The position numbers and the translations under genes are program-made. The notes below the pieces were generated by a model. It saw nothing but the letters and a program-made list of their open reading frames with translations, was not told where the DNA came from and searched no databases. Below are positions 7,029 through 15,707 of a DNA stretch of 64,000 bases, in pieces (the stretch's first letter is position 1; each line of letters starts with the position of its first letter). Source of the DNA: Rhodococcus tukisamuensis NBRC 100609 (GTDB lineage: Bacteria > Actinomycetota > Actinomycetes > Mycobacteriales > Mycobacteriaceae); NCBI RefSeq assembly GCF_001894985.1, contig NZ_BCXG01000025.1, positions 1 through 64,000 of the forward strand, given 5' to 3'.

Positions 7029-7655
7029 TCAGGTGCCGACCGGCCGAACCAGCTGGGCCACCACGACGTAGTTGTCGTCGGTGGACTCCCCTTCCCGGAC
7101 ATCGCAATTGGCGAGGAGCAGGCGCCCGGCCACCGACTCGCGCAGCTCGTGGGCACCGAGCAGGGATCCCTTCGGCAGCGGGCCCGCGGTCTCGACCGCG
7201 TACTCCAGGACGCCCGCGGTCGTGCGGAGCACCACGCGGTCCCCGGGTTCGACGACCCGCAGCGCCCGGAACGGCGCGTCCCGCCTGGCGTAGTTGTGCC
7301 CCACGACCACGACGGTCTGCCGGGTCCCGGTACCGGGGAGGCCGCTCTCGCCCCACCAGACCGGACGCTCGTCGACCGGGTCCAGCCGTTGCCCGCCGGG
7401 CCCTCCCCGCATCAACTCCTCGGGATGGAGTGGACTGCTCAGGTAGGTGGTCCCGGCGGGTGTCCGCAGCTCGATCTGCGTCGGCTCGGCCGGCGCGACA
7501 ACCGCGTCCGCCGGTGGAGCCGCAGCGATGTGCGACTCCACCGGCGACCGGTCGGGCGGCGGCCCGGCCTCGGCACCCGAGCATGCGGGCGCCAGAGCCA
7601 GCACGGCCGCCGCGACCAGCAGGCGGCCGGCGCTACGAGGCGGTGTTCGACGCAT
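7029..7655 (-). CDS. Class F-like sortase with lipoprotein-type signal
   Basis: A 208-residue sortase, a cysteine transpeptidase of the cell envelope. The catalytic triad is visible: His120 in VVVVGHNYA, Cys184 in LLLANCDVR and Arg187 three residues later. The TLTC-type motif is replaced by LANC, as in actinobacterial class E/F enzymes. The ATG at 7655 gives an N-terminal signal with lipobox-like LAPAC (Cys25), so the enzyme may be lipid-anchored. This start lies 23 bases inside the end of the upstream coiled-coil surface protein gene, so the two are translationally linked, and the surface protein is the obvious candidate substrate. A further upstream in-frame start at 7721 is less likely. 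Confidence 0.85.
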   Translation of the reverse strand: MRRTPPRSAGRLLVAAAVLALAPACSGAEAGPPPDRSPVESHIAAAPPADAVVAPAEPTQIELRTPAGTTYLSSPLHPEELMRGGPGGQRLDPVDERPVWWGESGLPGTGTRQTVVVVGHNYARRDAPFRALRVVEPGDRVVLRTTAGVLEYAVETAGPLPKGSLLGAHELRESVAGRLLLANCDVREGESTDDNYVVVAQLVRPVGT

Positions 7656-9438
7656 CGGCGGCGCGCCGGCGACGCACGAGGACCGTCCCCGCGGCGGCGG
7701 CCGCGCCGAGGACACCGACACCGACCAACACGGCCGGGACGCTCACCCCGATCGACTGGGTACCGGTCGACGAATCCCCCAGCGCGAGGTCGACCGGGGG
7801 CAGTCCGCCGGCCAGTGCCTCGTCGCCGTCGGCGTCGGTGACGTAGTAGTCGACCACGTCGAATGCGCCCTTGCTGGTGTAGTAGCCGACCAGCTTCACA
7901 CCGGTCCCGTCGACCACCGCGGTGGTGTCGTCGATCTTGGTGACGCCCTCCCCGTCGGAGGTGTGGTCGCCGATGACGACGTCACCGCCGACGCCGACGC
8001 CGTCCGCAATGTCCTTGGCGGCGTTGGCCTTGAGCTCCTCGAGAGCCTTCGTCGCCTTCTTCGCCTCGGCCTGCGCGGCCTCGGACTTCGCCGTGGCCTC
8101 CTTGGCCTTGGCCGCCGCCGCGTCGGCCGCGACCTTGGCGTTCTCGGCGGCGAGGTAGAGGTCCTGTGCCTTCGCGCTCGCCTCGTCGGCCGCGGCCGCC
8201 TTCTTCGTCGCCTCCGCCGCCTTTGCGTCGGCCTCTGCCCGCTTGTCGGTCGCCGACTCCCCGGCGGCGACCGCTGCGGCGCGGGCCTTCTCGGCCGCTT
8301 CTGCGGCTTCAGCGGCCTCGCGCCTGGCCGCTTCGGCGGCCTTGGCCGCGTCCGCTGCCGCCTTCGTCGCGGCGGCGGCGGCCTCGGTCTCGGCGCTCGC
8401 CGCGGCCTCGGCCTTCTTCGCATCGGTCTCGGCGGCGCTCGCCCTCTGCTGCGTGTCCCTCGCCGCGACGGCGAGGCGCTTGGCCTCCCAGGATGCCGCC
8501 AGCGCCTCGAGCTTCGCGGCCGCCGCCTTCGCGAAATCCCGCTCCTTCCAGGCCTCCTCGGCCTCCTTCTCCTTGTCCGCGACCTGCTGCGCCTTGGCCT
8601 CGGCGGCGGTCTTGGCCTCGTCCGCCTTGGCCTGCAGCGCATCGGCCTCGGCGCGGGCCCGCTCGGCCTCCGCCGTCTTGGCGCCGGATCCGGCGGCCTT
8701 CGCGGCCGCCTCCAGCTCGGCCGCGCGCGCGGCGGCCGCATCCGCCGCGGCCTGGGCGGTCTCGGCGACCTGCTTCGCCTCGACCGCAGCGGCGTCGGCA
8801 ACCTTGGCCTCGTCCTCGGCCTGCTTCGCCGTCTGCTCGGCGGTCGCGGCCTGCTCCTTGGCCTGGTTCGACTCCACGGCGGCCTTCGTCGCCTCGACGC
8901 TAGCCTTGGTCATCGCCTCGGTCGCGCTCGCGGAAAGTTCGGTCGCCGCAGCCGAATCCGTGCCCGCCTTGGCCGCCGCGTCGGCAGCCTTCTTGGCCTC
9001 GTCGGCCGCGGCCTTGGCCTTCGCCTCGGCGTCGGCAATCGCGGCCTTGTCCTGCTCGGAGGACCCGGTGCTCCCGGCTCCCGAACTCCCGGTTCCCAGG
9101 CTCCCGGTTCCCAGGCTCCCGGTCCCGGTCTCCTGCTTCTCCGTCGCGGTTCCGGTCTCCTGCTCCTCCGTCGCGGTTCCCGCTCCGGTGTCTGTGCTGT
9201 CGGCCCCCGCCTCCTGCTTCACCGGTTCGGTGGCGGCCTTGTCGGTGCCTTCCGCAACCGTCTCTCCGGCGACCGCTTCCTCGCTGCAGGTGACGGCCGG
9301 GTCCGCGCCCGGGATGCACTTGACCTCCGGGTCAGCCGACGCGATGCCGGTGGCGCTCACCGCGATTCCGAGCGCCAGCACCGCCCCGGCCGCCGCGGAC
9401 CGGACCCTCCGAGTACTGACAATGGACTGCTCCGACAT
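7633..9438 (-). CDS. Large Ala-rich coiled-coil surface protein, candidate sortase substrate
   Basis: 601 residues. A Sec signal (residues 1-35, cleavage after ASA) is followed by a short segment with two cysteines, a low-complexity Gly/Thr/Ser/Glu linker with tandem repeats, a very long Ala/Lys/Glu/Asp-rich heptad region (about residues 135-480, strongly predicted coiled coil), a small non-repetitive domain, and a C-terminal sorting-like tail: SSTGTQSIG, a ~20-residue hydrophobic segment, then RRRR. No canonical LPXTG or LAXTG is present; STGT-x-S or LPPVD just upstream are the nearest candidates. The overlap with the sortase gene supports covalent wall attachment. A rod-like fibre or spacer role is inferred. 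The Ala/Lys/Glu composition inflates spurious frames on the other strand. Confidence 0.8.
   Translation of the reverse strand: MSEQSIVSTRRVRSAAAGAVLALGIAVSATGIASADPEVKCIPGADPAVTCSEEAVAGETVAEGTDKAATEPVKQEAGADSTDTGAGTATEEQETGTATEKQETGTGSLGTGSLGTGSSGAGSTGSSEQDKAAIADAEAKAKAAADEAKKAADAAAKAGTDSAAATELSASATEAMTKASVEATKAAVESNQAKEQAATAEQTAKQAEDEAKVADAAAVEAKQVAETAQAAADAAAARAAELEAAAKAAGSGAKTAEAERARAEADALQAKADEAKTAAEAKAQQVADKEKEAEEAWKERDFAKAAAAKLEALAASWEAKRLAVAARDTQQRASAAETDAKKAEAAASAETEAAAAATKAAADAAKAAEAARREAAEAAEAAEKARAAAVAAGESATDKRAEADAKAAEATKKAAAADEASAKAQDLYLAAENAKVAADAAAAKAKEATAKSEAAQAEAKKATKALEELKANAAKDIADGVGVGGDVVIGDHTSDGEGVTKIDDTTAVVDGTGVKLVGYYTSKGAFDVVDYYVTDADGDEALAGGLPPVDLALGDSSTGTQSIGVSVPAVLVGVGVLGAAAAAGTVLVRRRRAADASNTAS
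9086..9180 (-). repeat. Tandem repeats in linker of surface protein
   Basis: A 15-bp unit (9086-9100, 9101-9115, partial third copy) and a 27-bp unit (9127-9153, 9154-9180, one mismatch) encode GTGSL- and ETGTATE-type repeats. They sit between the signal peptide region and the coiled coil, and could vary in copy number between strains. Confidence 0.85.
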
Positions 9439-9647
9439 GGTCTCAACCTCTTTCGGTCTTCATTACGAAGACGGTGATTCGACAACGATCGTGGCACCCG
9501 AAAACGGTTCTGCTGTGGGCAGTTCCGACATGGGCTTGCCTTTACTTCGGCGTTGACAGCCGGAGCGTTACCGATGTAGTCCGAAGGGTTGAGACGGCGC
9601 GACCGGGCCGGGCGGCGGCACGCCGACGGGCTGCGAACGCGGGCGCG

Positions 9648-10988
9648 TTATCCGGGGAGGTCGGCCGGCGAGTCCGCCGAGGCCTCCGCGGCGACCACGC
9701 CGGGCCGGGCGACCGCCTCGAGCGCCACCAGCGCGACCACCGCGAACAACGCGATCAATCCGACCACGAGCCCCGTCGGGTAGCGCCAGAACAGCAGGAT
9801 CGCCACCGCCACGGCGGCGATCGCCACCCGCAGCGGCACCCGCAACCTGGCCGCCCACACCTCGTAGGGACGGGGCGGCCGGTCGGCGCCGAGCCGGCGG
9901 AGCGCGTCGACCCCGCGGCGGAATCCGCTGCGGACCGCCAACGCCGAGCGGGACCCGCCGGTGAGGTAGCCGACCAGTGCGACCACCACTCCGAGCGCGA
10001 AGAAGGCCCGCACGGTCGTCTTCAGCGGCACGCTGAGCGTGTCCACGATGGCCGAGGCAGCGGCGGGTGAGAGCACGTCGCTGGGGATGTCGTCGATGTA
10101 GACCGACCGCGCGACGTTCAGCGCCAGCCCGAGCAACGCCGTCGCCACGGCGACCCCGAGGCCGACGAGGGCCAGCGCCCGCAGTCGCTGGCCGCGCGGC
10201 GCCGCAAACACCGCGCCGATGGCGGCGACGACGGCCAACCAGGGCAGCCAGGTCGCGGCGCTGTTCAGGGCCCGCACCGCCTTCTGCGCCTTGACCAGGT
10301 CGGACGACTGGAAGAGGACGAATTCGACGTCGATGTCCGGGATCTTGTCCGCGAAGGCGAAACCCCGCTGGACCAGCTGGTCTCCGACGTTCGTCAGGAT
10401 CGGGCCGAGCGGGACACTGACCGTGCCCTTCTCGTCGATCTCCACCACGCTGGTGTCGCCCGTCGCCACCGCGACGAGCTTCTGGTGGGCGATCCGGTTC
10501 GCCTCCACCCAGGCACGCTCGAACTGGTCGGTCTGCACGACCGAGAGCACGGTCTCGTGGATGAAACTCTTTGCCTGGCCCGCAATCACCGGGGCCAGGC
10601 CCACGACCTGCTGCGGCACCCGTGGCGCGGTCTCGGTCAGCGCGGTCAGCGCGTCCGCGGTGATCTTCTCGATGTCCAGCCGGGCGAACAGCTGGTCGGT
10701 GACCTGGTCCGCGATCTCGGCCTGCACCTCGGGCTGACTCGCGAGCGGGGCCACCGTCTGCACGTACCGGTCGGTGTCCATGATCTCGCTGCTGGTGAAG
10801 CGCGCGACCAGCGACCCGACCATCAGCAGCGCGACCAGCAGGATCAGGAACCCGGACAGGGTCCACCGGAGCGCATTGTGCAGCCCCCGACGCCGCACCC
10901 CCGCGCTCTCGGCCACCTGCGCCCGCAGTCGCAGCAGCTCCGCTCTCTCCGACGCGTCCAGCGGTTGAGATCCCTCAGTCGACGCCAT
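9648..10988 (-). CDS. Six-TM membrane protein with large extracytoplasmic domain
   Basis: With the ATG at 10988 the product has 446 residues. One TM helix near residue 40 is followed by a ~190-residue polar domain (Val/Asp/Gln-rich, roughly residues 65-250), then three TM helices, a basic cytoplasmic loop (GFRRGVDALRRLGADRPPRP), and two final TM helices. I recognise it only as an actinobacterial integral membrane protein of unknown function, with no catalytic motif. An in-frame extension to 11078 lacks coding character. It is on the same strand as the surface protein/sortase pair but about 210 bases upstream of it. The 9439-9647 gap probably carries the surface-protein promoter; an AGAGG ribosome-binding site lies just before 9438. 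Confidence 0.65.
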   Translation of the reverse strand: MASTEGSQPLDASERAELLRLRAQVAESAGVRRRGLHNALRWTLSGFLILLVALLMVGSLVARFTSSEIMDTDRYVQTVAPLASQPEVQAEIADQVTDQLFARLDIEKITADALTALTETAPRVPQQVVGLAPVIAGQAKSFIHETVLSVVQTDQFERAWVEANRIAHQKLVAVATGDTSVVEIDEKGTVSVPLGPILTNVGDQLVQRGFAFADKIPDIDVEFVLFQSSDLVKAQKAVRALNSAATWLPWLAVVAAIGAVFAAPRGQRLRALALVGLGVAVATALLGLALNVARSVYIDDIPSDVLSPAAASAIVDTLSVPLKTTVRAFFALGVVVALVGYLTGGSRSALAVRSGFRRGVDALRRLGADRPPRPYEVWAARLRVPLRVAIAAVAVAILLFWRYPTGLVVGLIALFAVVALVALEAVARPGVVAAEASADSPADLPG

Positions 10989-11087
10989 ACCAGGGATGAT
11001 CCCCGGCGGCGGAGACCGCGGGCAGGCCCAGATGCCGATTTCACCCCCTGCGGATGAGGGTGCCGGCGACGCATTCACGTGCTGCAG

Positions 11088-11144
11088 CCGTCAGGCCCGG
11101 GTCGCGCCGGTCATGATCGTGACCAGGCGACCCGGGCCTGACGG
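11088..11144 (-). terminator. Terminator of meta-cleavage operon
   Basis: An 18-bp perfect stem (CCGTCAGGCCCGGGTCGC at 11088-11105, complement at 11127-11144) with a 21-base loop, 15 bases past the aldolase stop. Confidence 0.88.
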
Positions 11145-11158
11145 TTCAGACAGCCCAC

Positions 11159-12187
11159 TCAGGCGCCGGCGGCCTCGCGCTCCGCGACGAGGTTCAGCGC
11201 GATGTCGACGAGCATGTCCTCCTGACCACCGACCAGCTTGCGCTTGCCGGCCTCGAGCAGCAGGGTTCGCACGTCGATGCCGTAGCGCTGCGACGCCGTC
11301 TCCGCGTGCCGCAGGAAGCTCGAGTACACGCCTGCGTAGCCGAGGGTCAGGGTCTCGCGGTCGACGCGGACCGGCCGGTCCTGCAGCGGACGGACGATGT
11401 CGTCGGCGGCGTCCTGCAGGGCGAAGACGTCGCAGCCGTGCTTCCACTCGTACAGGTCCGCGACCGCGATGAACGGCTCGATCGGGCAGTTGCCCGCACC
11501 GGCGCCGTGCCCGGCGAGCGAGGCGTCGACGCGGAAGACGCCCTCCTCGACGGCGACGACGCTGTTGGCCACCGACAGCGAGAGGTTCTCGTGGGCGTGG
11601 ATGCCGATCTCGGTGCCCTCGTTGAGGACGTCCTTGTAGGCGCGGACCCGCTCGCGGACCCCACCCATGGTCAGGCGTCCGCCCGAGTCAGTGACATAGA
11701 CGCAGTGCGCGCCATACGATTCCATCAGCTTGGCCTGCTTGGCGAGCTCCTCGGCGGGCGCCATGTGGCTCATCATCAGGAAGCCGGAGACGTCCATGCC
11801 GATCTCGCGGGCGGTCTCGATGTGCTGCGCGGAGACGTCGGCCTCGGTGCAGTGCGTCGCGATGCGCACCGACCGCACGCCCAGCTTGTAGGCGTGCTTG
11901 AGCTCCTCGATGGTGCCGACACCGGGCAGCAGCAGCGTGGTCAGCCGGGCGTTCTGGATGGACTCCGCCGCCGCCTCGATCCACTCCCAGTCGGTGTTCG
12001 AGCCGGGACCGTAGTTCACGGACCCGCCGGCGAGACCGTCACCGTGGGCGACCTCGATGGCGTCGACGCCGGCGGCGTCGAGGGCGGTCACGATGCGCTT
12101 GACGTCCTCCGGCGAGATCCGGTGGCGCACCGCGTGCATGCCGTCCCGGAGGGTGACGTCCTGGACGAAGATGGTGGGGTTGCTCAT
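11159..12187 (-). CDS. hsaF: 4-hydroxy-2-oxovalerate aldolase
   Basis: 342 residues, DmpG/HsaF family (DRE-TIM metallolyase). It cleaves 4-hydroxy-2-oxoacids to pyruvate and an aldehyde. The N-terminal [11 protein letters not shown] carries the catalytic Arg/Asp, and [10 protein letters not shown] supplies metal-binding histidines; the C-terminal helical communication domain is present. It forms a channelling complex with the acetaldehyde dehydrogenase, encoded immediately upstream with a 4-bp ATGA overlap. The gene order hydratase-dehydrogenase-aldolase matches hsaE-hsaG-hsaF and bphH-J-I, so the exact pathway (steroid, biphenyl, phenylpropionate or other aromatic) is not fixed by sequence. 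A strong terminator follows. Confidence 0.93.
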   Translation of the reverse strand: MSNPTIFVQDVTLRDGMHAVRHRISPEDVKRIVTALDAAGVDAIEVAHGDGLAGGSVNYGPGSNTDWEWIEAAAESIQNARLTTLLLPGVGTIEELKHAYKLGVRSVRIATHCTEADVSAQHIETAREIGMDVSGFLMMSHMAPAEELAKQAKLMESYGAHCVYVTDSGGRLTMGGVRERVRAYKDVLNEGTEIGIHAHENLSLSVANSVVAVEEGVFRVDASLAGHGAGAGNCPIEPFIAVADLYEWKHGCDVFALQDAADDIVRPLQDRPVRVDRETLTLGYAGVYSSFLRHAETASQRYGIDVRTLLLEAGKRKLVGGQEDMLVDIALNLVAEREAAGA

Positions 12188-13128
12188 CGGGTGGCTTCCT
12201 TCTTCTGTGCGATCCGCTCGGCGATCTGCTGTCCGGCGGAGGTCATGATGTCGAGGTTGCCTGCGTAGGCGGGCAGGTAGTGTCCTGCGCCCTCGACCTC
12301 GAGGAAGATCGACACCTGGTGGGTCGGGCGGTTGCCGTCGACGACCAGCGTCTCGACCGGCTGGTCGGCGGGGATCTCGGTGATCTGGACCTGCTGCTTG
12401 AGGCGGTATCCCGGGACGTAGGCCGAGACGTCTCCGACCATCTTCTCGATGGACTGGCGGATCTCGTCGTGGGTGGCCGGGTCCGGCGCGTCGACGAGGC
12501 AGAAGACCGTGTCGCGCATGATCAGCGGCGGCTCGGCGGGGTTGAGGATGATGATGGCCTTGCCGCGCTTGGCGCCGCCGACCGACACGATCGCTGCAGA
12601 CGTGGTCTCGGTGAACTCGTCGATGTTGGCGCGGGTACCGGGGCCCGCCGACTTCGACGCGATCGACGCGACGATCTCGGCGTAGGCCACCGGGACGACC
12701 CGGGAGACTGCCGCGACCATCGGGATGGTGGCCTGGCCACCACACGTCACCATGTTCACGTTCGGGGCGTCGAGGTGGTCGTCACCGTTGACCGCGGGGA
12801 TCACGTACGGCCCGATGGCGGCCGGGGTGAGGTCGATCATCCGCTTGCCGAGCGGGGCGAGACGCGCGTTGTTCGCGACGTGCGCCTTCGCCGAGGTCGC
12901 GTCGAAAACGATCTCGATCTCGTCGAAGTTCGGCAGCGCGACGAGGCCCTCGACGCCCTCAGCGGTGATCGGCACGCCGAGCTTCGCCGCCCGTGCCAGA
13001 CCGTCGGAGGCGGGGTCGATACCGACCATCGCGCCCATCTCCAGGTGGTCCGAATGGTTGAGCACCTTGATCATCAGATCGGTGCCGATGTTGCCTGATC
13101 CGATGATCGCGACCTTGACTTTGCTCAT
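12184..13128 (-). CDS. hsaG: Acetaldehyde dehydrogenase (acylating)
   Basis: 314 residues, DmpF/HsaG/BphJ family. It oxidises the aldehyde released by the aldolase to acyl-CoA with NAD+ and CoA. The N-terminal Rossmann motif [11 protein letters not shown] and the catalytic cysteine in [15 protein letters not shown] are clear, as is the conserved DATSAKAH segment. Start and stop both overlap the neighbours by 4 bp (ATGA), so the operon is tightly coupled, consistent with the obligate protein complex with the aldolase. The ATG at 13128 is preceded by GGAAG. Confidence 0.94.
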   Translation of the reverse strand: MSKVKVAIIGSGNIGTDLMIKVLNHSDHLEMGAMVGIDPASDGLARAAKLGVPITAEGVEGLVALPNFDEIEIVFDATSAKAHVANNARLAPLGKRMIDLTPAAIGPYVIPAVNGDDHLDAPNVNMVTCGGQATIPMVAAVSRVVPVAYAEIVASIASKSAGPGTRANIDEFTETTSAAIVSVGGAKRGKAIIILNPAEPPLIMRDTVFCLVDAPDPATHDEIRQSIEKMVGDVSAYVPGYRLKQQVQITEIPADQPVETLVVDGNRPTHQVSIFLEVEGAGHYLPAYAGNLDIMTSAGQQIAERIAQKKEATR

Positions 13129-13943
13129 GCTTCCTTCTCTTCCACGAATCGGGCGGTGACGGTTCCGAGTCCGGACACGGTGACGGTGACGGTGTTGCCG
13201 GCTGCGACGGGCGCCATCGGGCCGAGGGCGCCGGAGAGGATGACCTGGCCGGCGAGCAGCGGCTGGCCGAGGTCGCGGGCGGTGCGGGCGAGCCACACCA
13301 CGGCCTCGATGGGGTCGCCGAGGCAGGCGGCGCCGTTGCCGGTGGACACCTCGCGGCCGTCGACCTCCATGGACATGGTGACGTCCACAGGCTCGACCTC
13401 GTCGAGGGTGCGACGCTCGGTGCCGAGGACGTACACCCCGGACGACGCGTTGTCGGCGACGGTGTCGCCGAAGCGGATGTCCCAGTTCTCGACGCGGCTG
13501 TCGCAGATCTCCAGGGCGGCGACGGCGTACTCGATCGCGCCGCGGACCTGGGCCGCGTCCAGCGGGCCGTCGACGAGGTCGGCGCCGAGCACGAACCCGA
13601 CCTCGCCCTCGATCTTGGGCTGGATCAGCCGGCTCATCGGGATGTCGGCGCCGTTGGCGAAGTCCATGTCGTCGAACAGGACACCGAGGTCGGGCTGGTC
13701 GACGCCGAGCTGCTGCTGGACTGCCACCGAGGTCAGGCCGATCTTGCGGCCCACCACGACGGCGCCCGCGGCCAGCCGGCCATCGTTGACCCGCTGCTGC
13801 ACGGCGTAGGCGGCGGCGAGGTCGTCGGCGCCGATCAGGTCCCGCACCGGCGCGCAGGGCACGCCGGACGCGGCGGCGGACGCGAGGCGGTCCGCGGCGG
13901 CGGCGAGGTCGGACTCGCTCGCCGCGATGGAATTCGTACTCAT
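13125..13943 (-). CDS. hsaE: 2-hydroxypenta-2,4-dienoate hydratase
   Basis: 272 residues, FAH-fold hydratase family (MhpD/DmpE/HsaE). It adds water to 2-hydroxydienoates to give 4-hydroxy-2-oxoacids, the substrate of the downstream aldolase. Characteristic segments are KIGLTS near residue 68, [11 protein letters not shown] with metal-binding glutamates, and [18 protein letters not shown]. First gene of the three-gene operon. The ATG at 13943 is chosen over the GTG two codons earlier; no clear ribosome-binding site is visible, so it may be leaderless. The 68-bp gap to the divergent IclR gene must hold both promoters. Confidence 0.92.
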   Translation of the reverse strand: MSTNSIAASESDLAAAADRLASAAASGVPCAPVRDLIGADDLAAAYAVQQRVNDGRLAAGAVVVGRKIGLTSVAVQQQLGVDQPDLGVLFDDMDFANGADIPMSRLIQPKIEGEVGFVLGADLVDGPLDAAQVRGAIEYAVAALEICDSRVENWDIRFGDTVADNASSGVYVLGTERRTLDEVEPVDVTMSMEVDGREVSTGNGAACLGDPIEAVVWLARTARDLGQPLLAGQVILSGALGPMAPVAAGNTVTVTVSGLGTVTARFVEEKEA

Positions 13944-14011
13944 GAACACACTGTTACTGCACTCGGTCGAGCAAACCAGCCATTCGTCTCACTCAGCGAT
14001 ACGCTCGGACG

Positions 14012-14773
14012 ATGCCCGGTCCCGCGAACCTCGACACCGTCCTCGGCAAGGCGGTGACGATCCTGCGCTCCTTCCGCCCGGAGGACCAAGCCCTGCCCCT
14101 CGCCGAACTCGTCCGGCGGACCGAACTGCACAAGGCGACGGTGCACCGCCTCGCCGGCGAACTGGTCGCGAACAGGCTCCTCGACCGCGTCGACAGCGGC
14201 TACCGGCTCAGCGGCGGCCTGTTCGAACTCGGCATGCTCGCCTCGCTCGAGCGCAGCCTTCTCGAGATGGCGATGCCGTTCCTGCAGGACCTGTACGAGC
14301 GGACCCACGAAACTGTGCACCTCGGCATCCGGGACGGCCACGACGTCGTGTACGTCGCGAAGATCGGCGGCCATCGCCAGGCGAACGCCCCGTCCCGCAC
14401 CGGGGGCCGGATTCCGTTGCACTGCTCCGCGATCGGCAAGGCCCTGCTCGCCTACTCGGATCCGGAGTTGCAGCGCGAGGTGCTCTCGGCACCGATGGCC
14501 CGGCGCACCCCACACACCGTGGTGGCGCCCGGCATCCTGCGCAAACAGCTGACCAAGGTGGTCGAGACCGGGGTCGCGTTCGAGCGCGAGGAATCGGCGC
14601 TGGGTATCACGTGTGTGGCCGCTCCGGTCCTCGGGCGCGACGACGAGCCGGTCGCGGCGATCAGCGTCACCGGCCCGACGAGCCGGTTTCGACCCGAGAT
14701 GCACGTTTCCGCGGTGCGCGCGGCGGCCGCGAGCCTGGGCAGCACCTACGTCCGCCGCGACCAGCTCCGCTAG
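14012..14773 (+). CDS. IclR-family transcriptional regulator
   Basis: 253 residues. The N-terminal winged helix-turn-helix (residues 1-65; LPLAELVRRTELHKATVHRLAGEL) is followed by the IclR effector-binding domain, with the typical GGRIPLHCSAIGKALLA and a C-terminal AAISVTGP strand. Divergent from the hydratase-dehydrogenase-aldolase operon with 68 bp between starts. IclR proteins in this position (such as those controlling aromatic degradation) usually act on the neighbouring operon and sense a pathway intermediate, so local control is the natural inference. It converges with the HMG-CoA lyase gene, 18 bp apart. Confidence 0.9.
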   Translation: MPGPANLDTVLGKAVTILRSFRPEDQALPLAELVRRTELHKATVHRLAGELVANRLLDRVDSGYRLSGGLFELGMLASLERSLLEMAMPFLQDLYERTHETVHLGIRDGHDVVYVAKIGGHRQANAPSRTGGRIPLHCSAIGKALLAYSDPELQREVLSAPMARRTPHTVVAPGILRKQLTKVVETGVAFEREESALGITCVAAPVLGRDDEPVAAISVTGPTSRFRPEMHVSAVRAAAASLGSTYVRRDQLR

Positions 14774-14791
14774 CGACGACCCGGCGGCCGC

Positions 14792-15706
14792 CTACCGCTT
14801 CCGGTCCCCGGCGCGCAGCAGGTTGCTGGGCACCAGGTGTCCCACCACGTCCTGCGCCAGCCGGGCAGCGTCGATCGAGCGCTGCAGGTCGACGCCGGTC
14901 TCGATGCCCATGTCCTGCAACAGGTAGACCAGTTCCTCGGTCGCGATGTTGCCGCTGGCCCCCGGAGCGAAAGGGCAGCCGCCCAGTCCCCCGGCCGACG
15001 CGTCGAGCCGGAGCACGCCCTCGCCGACCGCCGCGACGGCGCACGCGAGGCCCGCGCCGCGGGTGTTGTGGAAGTGCGCACCCAACGTCACCGGGCCGAC
15101 GCGATCGCGCACCGCGCCGATCAGTCGCTGCACCCGCACCGGGGTGGCGGTGCCGATGGTGTCCGCGATCGCGAGCTCGTCGGCGCCGAGTTCGCATGCC
15201 CGCTCCACGATTCGGAGCACCCGCTCCGGCGGTGTCGGCCCGTCGAACGGGCAGTCCCAGGCCGTGGCTACGATGACCTCGACACTGCCGCCGGCGTCGT
15301 GCACCACTGCGGCGACCTCCGCGACCTGCTCGGTAGCCTCCTCGGTGCCGATCCGGACGTTCGCGCGGCTGTGCCCGTCACCCGCGGACACCACGTACTC
15401 GAGGTCGGTGATCCCGGCCGCGACGGCCCGCCGCGCGCCGCCCAGGCTGGCGACCAGCGCGGAGAACCGCACGCCCGGCCACCGATGCAGCAGCGCCGCG
15501 ACCTGCTCGGCGTCGGCCATGCTCGGCACCGCCCGCGGCGAGACGAAGGCGGTGGCCTCGACGCGTCGCACCCCGGTCGCGACGACGGCGTCGAGCAGCA
15601 GCGCCTTGGCCTCCAGGCTCACCGGCGCCTCGTTCTGCAGCCCGTCACGCAGGCCGACCTCCCGAATCTCCACGCGCACAGGGGGTTCCGCTGCCGATCC
15701 GGCCAT
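14792..15706 (-). CDS. Hydroxymethylglutaryl-CoA lyase family protein
   Basis: 304 residues, DRE-TIM barrel. It would cleave 3-hydroxy-3-methylglutaryl-CoA to acetoacetate and acetyl-CoA. REVGLRDGLQNE carries the catalytic Arg/Asp pair, GAHFHNTRG the metal histidines, and the flexible-loop signature GGLGGCPFAPGASGN the catalytic cysteine. Its ATG lies one base after the stop of the upstream CoA-transferase gene, so the two form an operon. Related lyases acting on citramalyl-type or isohexenyl-HMG-CoA thioesters are possible alternatives. Confidence 0.9.
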   Translation of the reverse strand: MAGSAAEPPVRVEIREVGLRDGLQNEAPVSLEAKALLLDAVVATGVRRVEATAFVSPRAVPSMADAEQVAALLHRWPGVRFSALVASLGGARRAVAAGITDLEYVVSAGDGHSRANVRIGTEEATEQVAEVAAVVHDAGGSVEVIVATAWDCPFDGPTPPERVLRIVERACELGADELAIADTIGTATPVRVQRLIGAVRDRVGPVTLGAHFHNTRGAGLACAVAAVGEGVLRLDASAGGLGGCPFAPGASGNIATEELVYLLQDMGIETGVDLQRSIDAARLAQDVVGHLVPSNLLRAGDRKR

Positions 15707-15707
15707 C

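Noticed and set aside
9086-9180. CRISPR-like array
   Set aside because: Units are directly tandem, without spacers, and lie in frame inside a protein-coding linker.
7896-9556. Long open frames opposite the Ala-rich coiled-coil gene, with Ser/Ala- or Arg/Pro-rich products
   Set aside because: They arise from the repetitive Ala/Lys/Glu codons of the real minus-strand gene; the minus-strand product has a signal peptide, coiled coil and anchor.
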